Assembly: GCA_036661035.1 (NCBI GenBank)
Contig: JAVWZM010000001.1
Location: 1 to 64,000 of the forward strand
DNA length: 64,000 nt
Reading direction: 5' to 3'
Source: JAGPHI01 sp036661035
GTDB taxonomy: Bacteria; Bacillota; Clostridia; Oscillospirales; Ruminococcaceae
Part shown: positions 36,001 through 44,999 of the stretch, one piece after another
How the letters are laid out: the number at the start of each line of letters is the position of its first letter
Numbering within the stretch: position 1 is the stretch's first letter
Position numbers and translations under genes: made by a program
The notes under the pieces: model-generated
Database searches by the model: none
What the model was told of the DNA's origin: nothing
What the model saw: only the letters and a program-made list of their open reading frames with translations

Positions 36001-36634
36001 CGGCAAAATAAAAGCACTTGGCAATGTAAACGTGGGCGCAATAGAAGAATATGCCGAGGTAAGCGAACGCTATACCTTTATGCGCACACAGGTAAACGAC
36101 GTGGAAAAGAGCAAGTCGGAGCTTGAAAAAATGATAGATGGCCTTTGCACCGAGATGAAAGCGATGTTTGCAGACAGCTTTGCAAATATCAACCAAAACT
36201 TTAAGCGCATTTTTAAAGAGCTTTTTGGCGGCGGCACAGCCGAGCTTACCCTTACCGACAGCGAGGATATTTTGGAAAGCGGTATAGAAATTGAAGTGGC
36301 ACCACCGGGCAAGATAATCAAAAATCTGCAAAGCCTGTCGGGCGGCGAGCAATCCCTTGTAGCTATTTCCATATATTTTGCTATTTTGGCGGTAAACCCT
36401 GCACCGTTCTGCATTTTGGACGAAATAGAGGCGGCTCTCGACGACGTAAACGTTACACGCTATGCCCAATATTTGCGCCGCATTACAGGGCACACACAGT
36501 TCATTGTTATTACACATCGTCGTGGTACAATGGAAGAAGCAGACGTGCTATATGGCGTTACCATGCAGGAGGACGGCGTATCTAAGCTTTTAAAGCTGGA
36601 CCTAGAGCATGTGGACGCAAGCCTTGTAACGTAG
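33074..36634 (+). CDS. smc: Chromosome segregation ATPase SMC
   Basis: The 1186-residue protein has the Walker A motif GPNGSGKSN (about 31-39), long coiled coils on both sides of a hinge (about 515-650, GIIGPVSSILTVKNGYEVA), and the C-terminal signature LSGGEQSLVAISIYFAIL with Walker B ILDEIEAALDD. It compacts and segregates the chromosome together with ScpA and ScpB, which are not in the window. An AGGAAGTG site lies in the end of the preceding gene. Confidence 0.97.
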   Translation: MVLKALEIQGFKSFPDRTKVTFDKGITAVVGPNGSGKSNISDAIRWVLGETSSKQLRGGGKMEDVIFGGTQKRSAMGFAAVNLIVDNTDRRVDVDNDEVIIGRKYYRSGDSEYSINGQNVRLKDIYELFLDTGLGRDGYSIIGQGRISEIVGAKSAERREIFEEASGIARYRYRKNEAERRLASAEDNLVRLRDILAELEERVGPLERDCKKAKQFLELSDKRKSYEVTLWVDTIQKAKDTVREQQRKIEIATQDYDNQSAEIEEIDRSTEAVRLEIQHMIVDIERLNAEIRTVTEEVSGCDAQIAVLNNDIAHNNESIVGLKQELLQSNIGGEAISAESENHNKIIAECEGKIADFDVRITQMDKLLSELLQKSAATGERRGVVASRIMELGNTVTANKISAAAAISGSEAAKTRMEAAKVSSEENKAAILDLSSQKEDTDAFLKTTLDSLARLENIKAGLTMKLDSRKKALQDADIKEQAISRSIEAAQQRANMLSELEKNLDGFQSSVKSVIKASRDHRLRGIIGPVSSILTVKNGYEVAIETALGFALQNVVVENESAAKAAMAMLRDEKAGRATFLPLDTMKGSYFDKAKLSGSAVCAADIVSYDKRFDNVVSNLLGRIIIVDDINEASRIARALDYHNRIVTRDGQVINAGGSFTGGSISRSAGLFSRKQEIDDLRAEVKALMQKREQAEEITDKLKAEVTALSADLVATDSEGITAGGDKIRCEVELTRINSALETAKNAETQLNNECKRLLEQIEQSGITFAAAEKAMQDAEGEMAVLEKEMSAITGDDDGFNETRTRLASELSELKMQRLATEKDIDLHKNALASLSGRVGEAEARRQAIAENVARLESLNTENAEKISSIETAVATSREDIKARENAITETTQKRLAKEGEITGQTARVRKITDAREELSREVARLTERKTALETEYDQTIAKLWEEYELTLGDAQGYCVEFDTITELRRMVGEVRGKIKALGNVNVGAIEEYAEVSERYTFMRTQVNDVEKSKSELEKMIDGLCTEMKAMFADSFANINQNFKRIFKELFGGGTAELTLTDSEDILESGIEIEVAPPGKIIKNLQSLSGGEQSLVAISIYFAILAVNPAPFCILDEIEAALDDVNVTRYAQYLRRITGHTQFIVITHRRGTMEEADVLYGVTMQEDGVSKLLKLDLEHVDASLVT

Positions 36635-36705
36635 TAATTATGGCAGCGTAAATATTTACGGTGCTTATACAAAGCGCAGAGCAAAATAAAAAACTGGAGG
36701 CAATC

Positions 36706-37617
36706 ATGGGCTTTTTTGATAAACTTGGCGAAGGCTTGCGCAAAACGCGCAAGGGCATTTTTGCCACAATAGGCGAAATGATAAACGCAGGCGAAATTAC
36801 AGACGAGCTTTACGATGAGCTGGAGGAACAATTAATTTTGGCGGATACAGGCGCAGACGTAGCCGCAGACCTTGTAAGCGAGCTAAAGCAAGAGGTGCGT
36901 CACGAACATATTAAAACAGGCAGCGGTGCCCTTGACGCGCTGAAAAAAATAATATTCAATATGATAAATACCGATAGCCAGATGGAAATGTCGGGCATGC
37001 CGGCGGTTATTTTGGTAATAGGCGTGAATGGCGTTGGCAAAACCACATCTATTGCAAAGCTTGCACATTTGTATAAAGACGGGGGCAAGCGTGTAATGTT
37101 GGCGGCAGGCGATACCTTTCGCGCCGCGGCAAGCGAGCAGCTTTGCGTGTGGGCAGAGCGTGCAAACGTGCCTGTGGTAAAGCACGCAGAGGGTGCGGAT
37201 CCGGCGGCGGTTATCTACGACGCAGTTTCCTCGGCGGCGGCAAAGGGCTATGATATAGTTATCTGCGATACCGCAGGGCGGCTGCATAATAAAAAGAACC
37301 TAATGGACGAGCTGTCTAAAATAAGCCGCGTTGTTAAAAAAGCCTGCGACAAAGCAAGCGTGGAAACCTTGCTGGTGCTAGACGCTATCACAGGGCAAAA
37401 TGCTATCAGCCAAGCAAGCAGCTTTATAGACGCCGCAAACGCCACAGGCATTATATTAACAAAGCTGGACGGCACGGCAAAGGGCGGTGCTGTTATCAGC
37501 ATTAAAGCAAAGCTTGGCCTACCTGTGCGCTTTGTGGGCGTGGGCGAAGGAATAGACGATTTAATGCCATTTAACGCAAACGATTTTGTGGACGCTTTGT
37601 TTTTAAAAGAGGAATAA
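36706..37617 (+). CDS. ftsY: Signal recognition particle receptor FtsY
   Basis: The 303-residue GTPase has a short N domain and the G motifs GVNGVGKTTSIAKLAHL, DTAGRLHNKKNLMDEL and TKLDGTAKGG. It docks SRP-ribosome complexes at the membrane. The acidic A domain is practically absent, as in many Firmicutes. CTGGAGG lies 5 bases before the ATG at 36706; an in-frame GTG at 36661 lacks a ribosome site. ffh is not adjacent. Confidence 0.96.
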   Translation: MGFFDKLGEGLRKTRKGIFATIGEMINAGEITDELYDELEEQLILADTGADVAADLVSELKQEVRHEHIKTGSGALDALKKIIFNMINTDSQMEMSGMPAVILVIGVNGVGKTTSIAKLAHLYKDGGKRVMLAAGDTFRAAASEQLCVWAERANVPVVKHAEGADPAAVIYDAVSSAAAKGYDIVICDTAGRLHNKKNLMDELSKISRVVKKACDKASVETLLVLDAITGQNAISQASSFIDAANATGIILTKLDGTAKGGAVISIKAKLGLPVRFVGVGEGIDDLMPFNANDFVDALFLKEE

Positions 37618-37619
37618 TT

Positions 37620-38294
37620 ATGGAATTTATCGCGGCTACCAATAACGTGGGCAAGCTAAAAGAGCTGCGCCGCATCTTGGAAAAAATGGGGCATATAGTG
37701 GTAAGCCTAAAAGAGGCAGGCATTGATATAGACGTGGAAGAAACAGGCGCAACCTTTGAGGAAAACGCAAGGATAAAGGCGAAGGCTGTGTGCAAGCTAA
37801 CAAATAAGCCCACCATTGCAGACGATAGCGGCCTTGTGGTAGACGCTTTAGGCGGCGCGCCGGGCGTGTATTCGGCAAGATACAGCGGAGTGCATGGCGA
37901 CGACGAGGCAAACAACGACAAGCTTTTGCACGAAATGCGCCAAGTGCCAAGGGGCGAGCGAGCCGCGGCGTTTGTAAGCGCAGTGGCTGTATATATGCCA
38001 AACGGCAGCAATTTAATTGTAAAAGGTGAATGTAAGGGATATATTGGCTTTACGCGTAAAGGCACAAACGGCTTTGGCTACGATCCGCTTTTTAACGTTG
38101 ATGAATATGACGGGCGCAGCTACGCAGAGCTTACGGACGAAGAAAAAGACACAATAAGCCATAGAGGTAAAGCACTAAATCTACTTAAAATAGGCTTGCC
38201 CGGTATTATGGGCGATGAAATTTGCGCGGCATCACTTGGAGTTATCCAAGGGCACGACGCAAAACTGAAAGGAACAAACTATGCTAACAAGTAA
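37620..38294 (+). CDS. rdgB: XTP/dITP diphosphatase (RdgB/HAM1)
   Basis: The 224-residue enzyme has the family motifs ATNNVGKLKELRRIL, ADDSGLVVDALGGAPGVYSARYSG and GTNGFGYDPLF, then SHRGKAL. It hydrolyses non-canonical purine triphosphates. The core ends near residue 195. The remaining 25 or so residues are an extra tail whose last 14 bases overlap yhbY. Confidence 0.95.
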   Translation: MEFIAATNNVGKLKELRRILEKMGHIVVSLKEAGIDIDVEETGATFEENARIKAKAVCKLTNKPTIADDSGLVVDALGGAPGVYSARYSGVHGDDEANNDKLLHEMRQVPRGERAAAFVSAVAVYMPNGSNLIVKGECKGYIGFTRKGTNGFGYDPLFNVDEYDGRSYAELTDEEKDTISHRGKALNLLKIGLPGIMGDEICAASLGVIQGHDAKLKGTNYANK

Positions 38295-38577
38295 ACAACG
38301 CGCAATTTTGCGCAAAGAGGCAAATGCACTTGATCCTGTATTTCAAATAGGCAAGGGCGAAATAGACGAGATGCTGATAAAATCTACAAGCGACTGCCTT
38401 GCGGCACGGGAGCTGATAAAGCTAAAGGTGCTTGAGGCAAGCGCATACAACGCAAAAGAGGCAGCGGCAATATTGGCAGAGGCAACCCAAAGCGAAAGCG
38501 TGCAGGTAATAGGCTCTAAGCTGGTGCTTTACAAACAAAAGAAAAAGGACAGCAAATATGCTGATTTGCTAAAATGA
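38281..38577 (+). CDS. yhbY: YhbY-type CRM-domain RNA-binding protein
   Basis: The 98-residue protein has the CRM fold pattern: MLTSKQRAILRKEANALDPV, then FQIGKGEID (GxxG-like RNA-binding loop), LKVLEAS and QVIGSKLVLYKQKKK. YhbY-like proteins bind pre-50S particles. It overlaps rdgB by 14 bases and nadD by 4. Confidence 0.93.
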   Translation: MLTSKQRAILRKEANALDPVFQIGKGEIDEMLIKSTSDCLAARELIKLKVLEASAYNAKEAAAILAEATQSESVQVIGSKLVLYKQKKKDSKYADLLK

Positions 38578-39182
38578 TTAGGAATATCCTGTTATTCGGC
38601 GGCACTTTTGATCCTGTGCATAATGGGCATATTGCGCTTTTGCAAAATGCGTACAATTTAGTACACCCAGACCTTACTTTGATTATCCCGTCGTCGCTGC
38701 CGCCCCATAAAGACGCCGCAAAAACACAAGCTGCCATGCGCATGGAAATGTGCAAGGCGCTTGCAAATGCAGTGCCGAATGCAAAGGTGGACGATATAGA
38801 GCTTTTGCGAAAGGGACGTTCGTATACTGTGGATACTGTGGCACAGCTTTGCCAACAATATAAAGGCGCAAGATTTTATTTTTGCGTCGGCAGCGATATG
38901 CTTTTGTATTTTAGCCACTGGAAAAGCTGGCAAACGCTTTTGTCGGCGGTTACGTTAGTGGTGCAAAGCCGCCAAGATGCAGATATGCGCGCAGTGCAAA
39001 AAGAAGCTTTGCGGCTTGTCGGCTTGGGCGGGCGGATTTTACTGGCAAAAGAACAGCCTGTAGAAATGTCGTCCACGCTTTTGCGCGAGATGATTTATAA
39101 TAACCAAGATATCACAAATGCGGTGCCGCCGAGTGTCGCATTGCTGATAAGCCAAAACAATCTGTATAAAAACGGGGAATGA
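38574..39182 (+). CDS. nadD: Nicotinate-nucleotide adenylyltransferase NadD
   Basis: The 202-residue enzyme has the nucleotidyltransferase motif GGTFDPVHNGH and the C-terminal SSTLLREMI. It forms deamido-NAD from nicotinate mononucleotide and ATP. It is coupled to yhbY by an ATGA overlap, in the conserved yhbY-nadD-yqeK order. Confidence 0.96.
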   Translation: MIRNILLFGGTFDPVHNGHIALLQNAYNLVHPDLTLIIPSSLPPHKDAAKTQAAMRMEMCKALANAVPNAKVDDIELLRKGRSYTVDTVAQLCQQYKGARFYFCVGSDMLLYFSHWKSWQTLLSAVTLVVQSRQDADMRAVQKEALRLVGLGGRILLAKEQPVEMSSTLLREMIYNNQDITNAVPPSVALLISQNNLYKNGE

Positions 39183-39185
39183 CAA

Positions 39186-39758
39186 TTGATTACCAAAAAA
39201 CAGGCAAGGCAGCTCAGCAAAAAAAATCTTTCTGCAAGGCGGTATGAGCATACGCTTAATGTGGAAAAAATGGCGATAAGACTAGCAAAGCTTTATGATG
39301 AGGACGTAGAGGCAGCGTCTATCGCGGCACTTTTACATGATATTGCAAAAGAAAAACCAAGGCAGGAATTATTGCAGATTATTCAAGATGATGCTATAAT
39401 AGCTGCATCTTGTGAAAAAAGCCCACCCACTGTATGGCACGGTGCGGCAGCGGCTGTATTGGCAAATAGGGAATACGGCGTTGATAATGAGGATATTTTA
39501 AACGCAATTCGTTATCATTCTACAGGCCGTGCAGGCATGTCTTGCTTAGAAAAAATTATCTATATGGCAGATATGGTTAGCGAGGAACGGCAATATCCCG
39601 AGGCGGAATATCTTAGAGGGCGAGTGCTTAAAAACCTAAACGAGGGTACACTAGAGGCGCTTCGCATCAGCATAGATTGGATAAAGCAAGACGGAAAGCC
39701 ACTGGACGAAGAAACCGTTGCCGCATATGAGGCACTGAAAAGCTTTTATAATAATTAA
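39186..39758 (+). CDS. yqeK: YqeK-type HD phosphohydrolase
   Basis: The 190-residue protein has an HD domain with the metal ligands in RRYEHTLNV, LLHDIAKEK, WHGAAAA and YHSTGRAGMS. The family hydrolyses diadenosine tetraphosphate symmetrically. The start is TTG at 39186, 3 bases after nadD, with a GGGGAA site upstream; the usual first residues (ITKKQARQL) match that choice. Confidence 0.9.
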   Translation: MITKKQARQLSKKNLSARRYEHTLNVEKMAIRLAKLYDEDVEAASIAALLHDIAKEKPRQELLQIIQDDAIIAASCEKSPPTVWHGAAAAVLANREYGVDNEDILNAIRYHSTGRAGMSCLEKIIYMADMVSEERQYPEAEYLRGRVLKNLNEGTLEALRISIDWIKQDGKPLDEETVAAYEALKSFYNN

Positions 39759-39785
39759 ATCGGTTTTATTTTGGAGGAAATGCTT

Positions 39786-40961
39786 TTGAGCAATAGAAAC
39801 GACGGATATAACACATCTCGTAATATCAACACAGCAAAAGCGACACATGGCACAAACCCACATGCCGCAGGATATAAAGGCAACCCACAGCCGCAAAGGC
39901 CGCAGAGCCGTGGTTCAAAGCGCAAAAAGTCCAAAGCACGCGGCTGCTTAATCGCTACGCTTTGCATCATGCTGGCAGTGCTTGTGCCCCTTGGTGGTAT
40001 TTATATGTGGGTGTCGTCCAATATTAACAGCGGCGAGGACGGCTCTATCAGAGAAGAAATTAAAACAGCACCTGAATTTAAGGGTGATGTTGTCAATATA
40101 CTTGTGGCGGGCATCGACTATGAAGAAGGCCGTCAGGCAAAGCTTACAGACATGATAATGTATGTGCATTTTGATGTGAAGAATAATACCTTCAACATGT
40201 TCCAAATTCCCCGTGATACCTTTGTGGGGGAAGATTTATCCACAGGTAAAACGGGTAAAATAAACGCTTTATACTGGAACGCACCCGATAAAGACAACCG
40301 CATGGGTGCCGTTACAGACGCTATTGCAGACCAGTTTAAACTGCCAATAGATTATTATGCCACTATCGAAATGGAAAGCATGAAGCTGATTGTTGACATT
40401 ATCGGCGGCATAGACGTGTATGTGCCACGCGATATGGAATATAAAGGCAGCAAGCTGGAAAAGGGTATGCGCAGGCTGGACGGTGACGCGGCAGAATTTT
40501 TTGTGCGCAATCGTCATGGCAGCGGCTTTGAGCGTGCGGATATCGACCGTCTTGAAATGCAAAGATATTTCTATTCGGCACTGTTTAGAAGCCTTCGCAC
40601 GCTGACGGTGGGCGATTTGATGAAGCTGATGCCTGTGCTTTTGTATAATATAAAAACCGATATGTCGCCGGAAATCTGCATGGGGCTTGGCGCAAAGCTG
40701 CTTAAAGTGCCAAGCAGTAATATTATGATGTGCCGCATGCCGATATTTGCGGCGGCGGAAAAATATAATAATCTTTCCATTGTAGTGGCGGCACCAAACG
40801 AAATAGCCGAGGTGCTGAACACCTATTTCAGAACCTACACAGAGCCTGTACCGGCAGAATCTCTCAACCTTGCACCGTGGCCGACAACAGGCAGTGTAAT
40901 AGACGCCGCAGTGCAGTATATGGGCGAAATAGATGCAGACGGTGGGGCGCCTGCCGCATAA
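39786..40961 (+). CDS. LytR-CpsA-Psr family cell-wall polymer ligase
   Basis: The 391-residue protein has a basic, Gly/Asn-rich cytosolic tail (about 1-55), one membrane segment (about 56-78, LIATLCIMLAVLVPLGGIYM) and an extracellular LCP domain. That domain carries VNILVAGID, DMIMYVHFD, FQIPRDTFV and FVRNRHGSG with the pyrophosphate-binding arginines. These enzymes attach teichoic acids or other glycopolymers to peptidoglycan. GGAGG lies 8 bases before the TTG at 39786; an ATG at 39780 is too close to it. The gene sits in the nadD-yqeK-lcp-rsfS order. Confidence 0.9.
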   Translation: MSNRNDGYNTSRNINTAKATHGTNPHAAGYKGNPQPQRPQSRGSKRKKSKARGCLIATLCIMLAVLVPLGGIYMWVSSNINSGEDGSIREEIKTAPEFKGDVVNILVAGIDYEEGRQAKLTDMIMYVHFDVKNNTFNMFQIPRDTFVGEDLSTGKTGKINALYWNAPDKDNRMGAVTDAIADQFKLPIDYYATIEMESMKLIVDIIGGIDVYVPRDMEYKGSKLEKGMRRLDGDAAEFFVRNRHGSGFERADIDRLEMQRYFYSALFRSLRTLTVGDLMKLMPVLLYNIKTDMSPEICMGLGAKLLKVPSSNIMMCRMPIFAAAEKYNNLSIVVAAPNEIAEVLNTYFRTYTEPVPAESLNLAPWPTTGSVIDAAVQYMGEIDADGGAPAA

Positions 40962-41024
40962 ATTTATTTAAGTTAATACAAATAAAACCGAAGAAATCAG
41001 CGTAAAAATGAAGGAGAAAAATAG

Positions 41025-41378
41025 ATGGATTCAAAAGAATTGGCAATAAAAATAGCAACTATACTTGATACAAAAAAGGCAACAAAGGTAAAGGTGCTTA
41101 AAGTGCGCGACCTTACTATTATTGCGGATTATTTCGTAATAGCAAGCGGCACATCGTCCACCCACGTAAGGAGCCTTTCGGACGAGGCGGAATTTCAGCT
41201 TAAAGAGCAGGGCATAGTGCCAATCCGCACAGAGGGCTTTAACACGCAAAACTGGTTTATATTGGATTATGGCACGGTAATAGTGCATGTGTTCAGCCCT
41301 GATGCACGAGATTTTTACGATTTGGATCATCTGTGGGCAGACGGCGAGGCAGTAGAGCTTGGCTTTATTGAAGAATAA
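41025..41378 (+). CDS. rsfS: Ribosomal silencing factor RsfS
   Basis: The 117-residue protein has the family core TIIADYFVIASGTSSTHVRSL, then WFILDYGTVIVHVF and RDFYDLDHLWAD. RsfS binds L14 and prevents subunit joining in starvation. AAGGAG precedes the ATG. Confidence 0.96.
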   Translation: MDSKELAIKIATILDTKKATKVKVLKVRDLTIIADYFVIASGTSSTHVRSLSDEAEFQLKEQGIVPIRTEGFNTQNWFILDYGTVIVHVFSPDARDFYDLDHLWADGEAVELGFIEE

Positions 41379-41423
41379 TATAGCGCAAATTAGCACCTTG
41401 CAAAGCATGAATTAGTATAAATA

Positions 41424-41525
41424 CCGCAATTTTGCTTTAGATTGTTCTACTTAAAGCCTCGTCTTTGCTGTATGCAATTAGACAAAAGGCTCGAGTACAA
41501 GGACAATAATAAGCCAAGTTGCTAT
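41424..41525 (-). repeat. Dispersed repeat family B, copy B4 (inverted)
   Basis: Read on the minus strand it starts ATAGCAACTTGGCTTATTATTGTC, contains GCATACAGCAAAGACGAGG and ends with the hairpin GCTTTA / TAAAGC around the loop AGTAGAACAATC. It matches copies at 52737 and 60127 but lies in the opposite orientation. It ends 20 bases before leuS. Confidence 0.85.
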
Positions 41526-41545
41526 AATGTTGGAGTGATAACGCC

Positions 41546-43951
41546 TTGAAATACGATTTTAAAACCATAGAAAATAAGTGGCAGGGTATATGGCAAAAAG
41601 AAAATACCTTTGCCGCTAAGCAAGATTTTTCGCTGCCGAAGTTTTATGCCTTGGTAGAGTTTCCGTATCCGTCGGGACAGGGGCTACATGTGGGGCACCC
41701 ACGCAGCTATACTGCCCTTGATATTGTGTCGCGCAAAAAACGGCTTTGCGGATATAATGTATTATATCCAATGGGCTGGGACGCCTTTGGTCTGCCCACG
41801 GAAAACTATGCAATGAAAAACCATATTCACCCCGAAAAAGTGACGGCAGACAATGTGGCGCGTTTTAAATCTCAGCTTCAAAGCCTTGGCCTTTCCTTCG
41901 ACTGGACTAGGGAGATAAACACCACAGATCCCAATTATTATAAATGGACGCAGTGGATTTTTTTGCAGCTTTATAAAAAAGGGCTTGCATATAAAAAAGA
42001 AATGAGCGTAAACTGGTGTACCTCCTGCAAGGTAGTGCTTGCCAACGAGGAAGTGGTAAACGGCGTATGTGAACGCTGCGGCTGTGAGGTAATCCACAAG
42101 GTGAAAAGCCAGTGGATGCTAAAGATTACCGAATATGCAGACCGCCTTGTAGACGATTTGGACGGCCTTGATTTTATAGAGCGAGTGTCTACCCAACAAA
42201 AAAACTGGATAGGCAGAAGCTATGGCGCAGAGGTGAAGTTTGCCACCACAGCAGGCGACGATTTAACCGTATATACCACACGCCCCGATACATTATTCGG
42301 CGCCACCTACATGGTAATTGCGCCGGAGCATGCCTTTGTGGAAAAATGGGCGGATAAGCTGCAAAACATAGACGAAGTACGCGGATATGTAGCTGCATCA
42401 AATAAAAAAAGCGATTTTGAACGCACCGAAATGGCAAAGGAAAAAACAGGCGTAAGATTGCTTGGCGTTGAGGGTATCAACCCTGTAAACGGCGAAAAAA
42501 TACCCATTTTTATTTCCGATTACGTGCTTGTAAGCTACGGCACGGGCGCAATAATGGCAGTGCCTGCCCACGACGAACGCGACTATGCTTTCGCAAAGGC
42601 TTTCGATTTGCCTATAGTGGAAGTGGTAAAGGGCGGAGATATCGCCAAAGAGGCATATACAGACTGCACCGAGGGCGTCATGGTGAACAGCGGCTTTTTA
42701 AACGGCCTTACTGTGGACGAGGCGAAAACTAAAATTACCGAGTTTCTTACAGAGAAAAAACTGGGAGTGGCAAAAACCAATTTCAAGCTGAGGGATTGGG
42801 TATTCAGCCGTCAGCGTTATTGGGGCGAGCCTATTCCCATGGTATATTGCGAAAAATGCGGCTGGCAGCCTATTGCGGAAAGCGAGCTGCCTTTAAAGCT
42901 GCCTGATATTAAGGAATTTGAGCCAACAGGCGACGGTGAAAGCCCACTTGCACGCCTCACCGAATGGACAGATACCACTTGCCCCTGCTGCGGCGGCAAG
43001 GCAAGGCGCGAAACAGACACCATGCCACAATGGGCAGGCTCGTCTTGGTATTATCTCAGATACATGGATCCGAATAACGACACAGCACCCGTAAGCCCGG
43101 AGGCTGTAAAATATTGGGGACCTGTAGATTGGTATAACGGCGGTATGGAGCATACCACCTTGCATTTATTGTACAGCCGCTTTTGGCATAAATTCCTTTA
43201 CGATATCGGCGTGGTGAACACCAAAGAGCCTTATGCCAAGCGCACCAGCCACGGCATGATTTTAGGCGAAAACGGCGAAAAAATGTCGAAAAGCCGCGGA
43301 AACGTGGTAAACCCCGACGACGTTATCAAGGAGTATGGCGCAGACACCTTGCGCGTATACGAAATGTTCATTGGCGATTTTGAAAAATCTGCCCCGTGGA
43401 ACACCTCGTCTATCAAAGGCAGCCGCCGCTTTTTGGAACGTGTATGGGCACTTGCCGATTGCATGACAAGCGAGGACGGATATTCAAAAGAGCTTGAGGG
43501 CACATTTAACCGCACAATAAAAAAGGTGACAATGGATATTGAGGTGCTTAAAATGAACACCGCAATTGCCGCCATGATGAGCCTTTTAAACGAAATAGCA
43601 GACAAAAAAAGCATCACTCGCGGCGAGCTGCGCACATTTTTATTACTGCTTAATCCCTTTGCTCCGCATATCACAGAAGAAATGTGGCAAAACTGCGGCT
43701 TTAGCGGCCAGCTTGCCAAGGCAAAGTGGCCTGTGTACGACGAGGCAAAATGCCAAGAAGCAACAGTGGACATGGTGGTGCAGGTAAACGGACGTTTGCG
43801 TGCAAGGATAACAGTAGACGCGGCAATCGGCAAGGAAGACGCTCTTGCTCTTGCAAAGGCAGAGCCTAGCGTTGCAAAGGATATTATGGGCAAAACCATA
43901 GTAAAAGAGATTTTCGTACCCGGAAAACTAATAAATATCGCGGCAAAATAG
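41546..43951 (+). CDS. leuS: Leucyl-tRNA synthetase
   Basis: The 801-residue class I synthetase has the HIGH-type motif HVGHP (about 48-52), an editing domain (TTRPDTLFGATYMVIAPEH) and the KMSKSRG motif before the anticodon-binding domain. The start is TTG at 41546 with TTGGAGTG 10 bases upstream. No T-box leader is visible upstream; the gap is filled by repeat B4. Confidence 0.96.
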   Translation: MKYDFKTIENKWQGIWQKENTFAAKQDFSLPKFYALVEFPYPSGQGLHVGHPRSYTALDIVSRKKRLCGYNVLYPMGWDAFGLPTENYAMKNHIHPEKVTADNVARFKSQLQSLGLSFDWTREINTTDPNYYKWTQWIFLQLYKKGLAYKKEMSVNWCTSCKVVLANEEVVNGVCERCGCEVIHKVKSQWMLKITEYADRLVDDLDGLDFIERVSTQQKNWIGRSYGAEVKFATTAGDDLTVYTTRPDTLFGATYMVIAPEHAFVEKWADKLQNIDEVRGYVAASNKKSDFERTEMAKEKTGVRLLGVEGINPVNGEKIPIFISDYVLVSYGTGAIMAVPAHDERDYAFAKAFDLPIVEVVKGGDIAKEAYTDCTEGVMVNSGFLNGLTVDEAKTKITEFLTEKKLGVAKTNFKLRDWVFSRQRYWGEPIPMVYCEKCGWQPIAESELPLKLPDIKEFEPTGDGESPLARLTEWTDTTCPCCGGKARRETDTMPQWAGSSWYYLRYMDPNNDTAPVSPEAVKYWGPVDWYNGGMEHTTLHLLYSRFWHKFLYDIGVVNTKEPYAKRTSHGMILGENGEKMSKSRGNVVNPDDVIKEYGADTLRVYEMFIGDFEKSAPWNTSSIKGSRRFLERVWALADCMTSEDGYSKELEGTFNRTIKKVTMDIEVLKMNTAIAAMMSLLNEIADKKSITRGELRTFLLLLNPFAPHITEEMWQNCGFSGQLAKAKWPVYDEAKCQEATVDMVVQVNGRLRARITVDAAIGKEDALALAKAEPSVAKDIMGKTIVKEIFVPGKLINIAAK

Positions 43952-43971
43952 CTTTCGGGTGAAAATAGTAG

Positions 43972-44001
43972 TTGACATTAGGTAGTGTTACATTGTATAA
44001 T
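43972..44001 (+). promoter_or_regulatory. rpsU promoter
   Basis: TTGACA (43972-43977) and TATAAT (43996-44001) are 18 bases apart, both perfect boxes, about 55 bases before rpsU. Confidence 0.88.
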
Positions 44002-44055
44002 TTTAGTTGTTGATTAAAACCCAACTCCTACCTAAGGATAAGGGAGGGACAAAAG

Positions 44056-44232
44056 ATGTCGGAAATCAGAATTAAGGACAACGAATCATTAGATAGCGCG
44101 TTGCGTCGTTTCAAACGCTCCTGCGCGCGCTCTGGTGTTCTTGCTGAAGTGCGCAAGCGCGAAGCTTACGAGAAACCTTCTGTAAGGCGCAAGAAAAAGT
44201 CCGAAGCTGCCCGCAAACGCAAGTTTAAATAA
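44056..44232 (+). CDS. rpsU: 30S ribosomal protein S21
   Basis: The 58-residue basic protein reads MSEIRIKDNESLDSALRRFK at its start and ends RRKKKSEAARKRKFK, as S21 does. AGGGAGGG lies 7 bases before the ATG. It has its own strong promoter and terminator. Confidence 0.97.
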   Translation: MSEIRIKDNESLDSALRRFKRSCARSGVLAEVRKREAYEKPSVRRKKKSEAARKRKFK

Positions 44233-44261
44233 TTGCGTGGGCACGCGGTAAATACGCGGTG

Positions 44262-44289
44262 AAGCGGGCCTTACAAGGCCCGCTTTTTG
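44262..44289 (+). terminator. Terminator after rpsU
   Basis: AGCGGGCC and GGCCCGCT pair around TTACAA, followed by TTTTTG. Confidence 0.9.
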
Positions 44290-44299
44290 TTGCATATTA

Positions 44300-44372
44300 T
44301 ATATGCGGCATAGCTATTTGCGCGATAATACGGCAATGTGTGCATACATTGCTGTATTTGTGCTTAGTATTT
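44300..44372 (+). repeat. Partial copy of repeat family A (A5)
   Basis: The stretch holds the terminal hairpin of the A element (ATACGGCAATGT / ACATTGCTGTAT) followed by TTGTGCTTAGTATT. This parallels ATTATGTGTTTACTATT after the same hairpin in copy A4. The 5-prime two thirds are missing. Confidence 0.6.
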
Positions 44373-44465
44373 TTATTTAACACAATGTATTCTAGGCGGC
44401 GGTCTTAACCGCTTTTCTTTCGTGAGTTTTGCACGGGGATATTATTTTTAAAAAGGAGGGCGAGC

Positions 44466-44984
44466 ATGCCTTTATTTGTACCTACTTTAATATTGGAGGG
44501 CGTAGAGGCTATCACGCCTGAGCTTTTGAAAAGCATGGGCATAAAAGCCCTTATTTTAGATGTGGACAATACCCTTACTGCCCACGGCAGCCAAGAATTG
44601 CCCGAAAATGTAAAAGCATGGCTTGCCGATATGCGCAAAGCCAATGTGCAGATGATGATAGCGTCAAATAATGTGGCAAAGCGAGTAAAGCCTTTTGCAA
44701 AAAAGATTAATTTGCCCTTTGAGGCGTTTTGCATAAAGCCGCTACCTTTTAAGCTTATGCGTATTCGCAAGGAGCTGGCGGTAAAACGCAGCGAGCTTGC
44801 CCTTGTGGGCGACCAGATATTTACCGACACCTTGGCGGCGAATTTTTACGGAATATGCATGCTGCTTGTAGAACCTATGCAAAGCGACCACATTGCCACT
44901 ATACGCCTTAAACGGCAGCTTGAAAAACCATTTTTAACACATTATTATAAAAACGGCGGTAAGCGTATTACCAAAAATAAATAA
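44466..44984 (+). CDS. yqeG: YqeG-family HAD IIIA phosphatase
   Basis: The 172-residue protein has HAD motif I as LDVDNTL (about 31-37), motif II in IASNN, a Lys in CIKPLPFKL and motif III in LVGDQIFTDTLAAN. This is the YqeG subfamily of small phosphatases with unsettled substrates. An AAGGAGG site precedes the ATG. It stands 15 bases before the peptidase gene. Confidence 0.93.
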   Translation: MPLFVPTLILEGVEAITPELLKSMGIKALILDVDNTLTAHGSQELPENVKAWLADMRKANVQMMIASNNVAKRVKPFAKKINLPFEAFCIKPLPFKLMRIRKELAVKRSELALVGDQIFTDTLAANFYGICMLLVEPMQSDHIATIRLKRQLEKPFLTHYYKNGGKRITKNK

Positions 44985-44999
44985 AAGAGGCTATTAATT

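Noticed and set aside
41379..41545. T-box leader before leuS
   Set aside because: No GGTGG-type T-box core or terminator hairpin is seen; the gap is explained by repeat B4.
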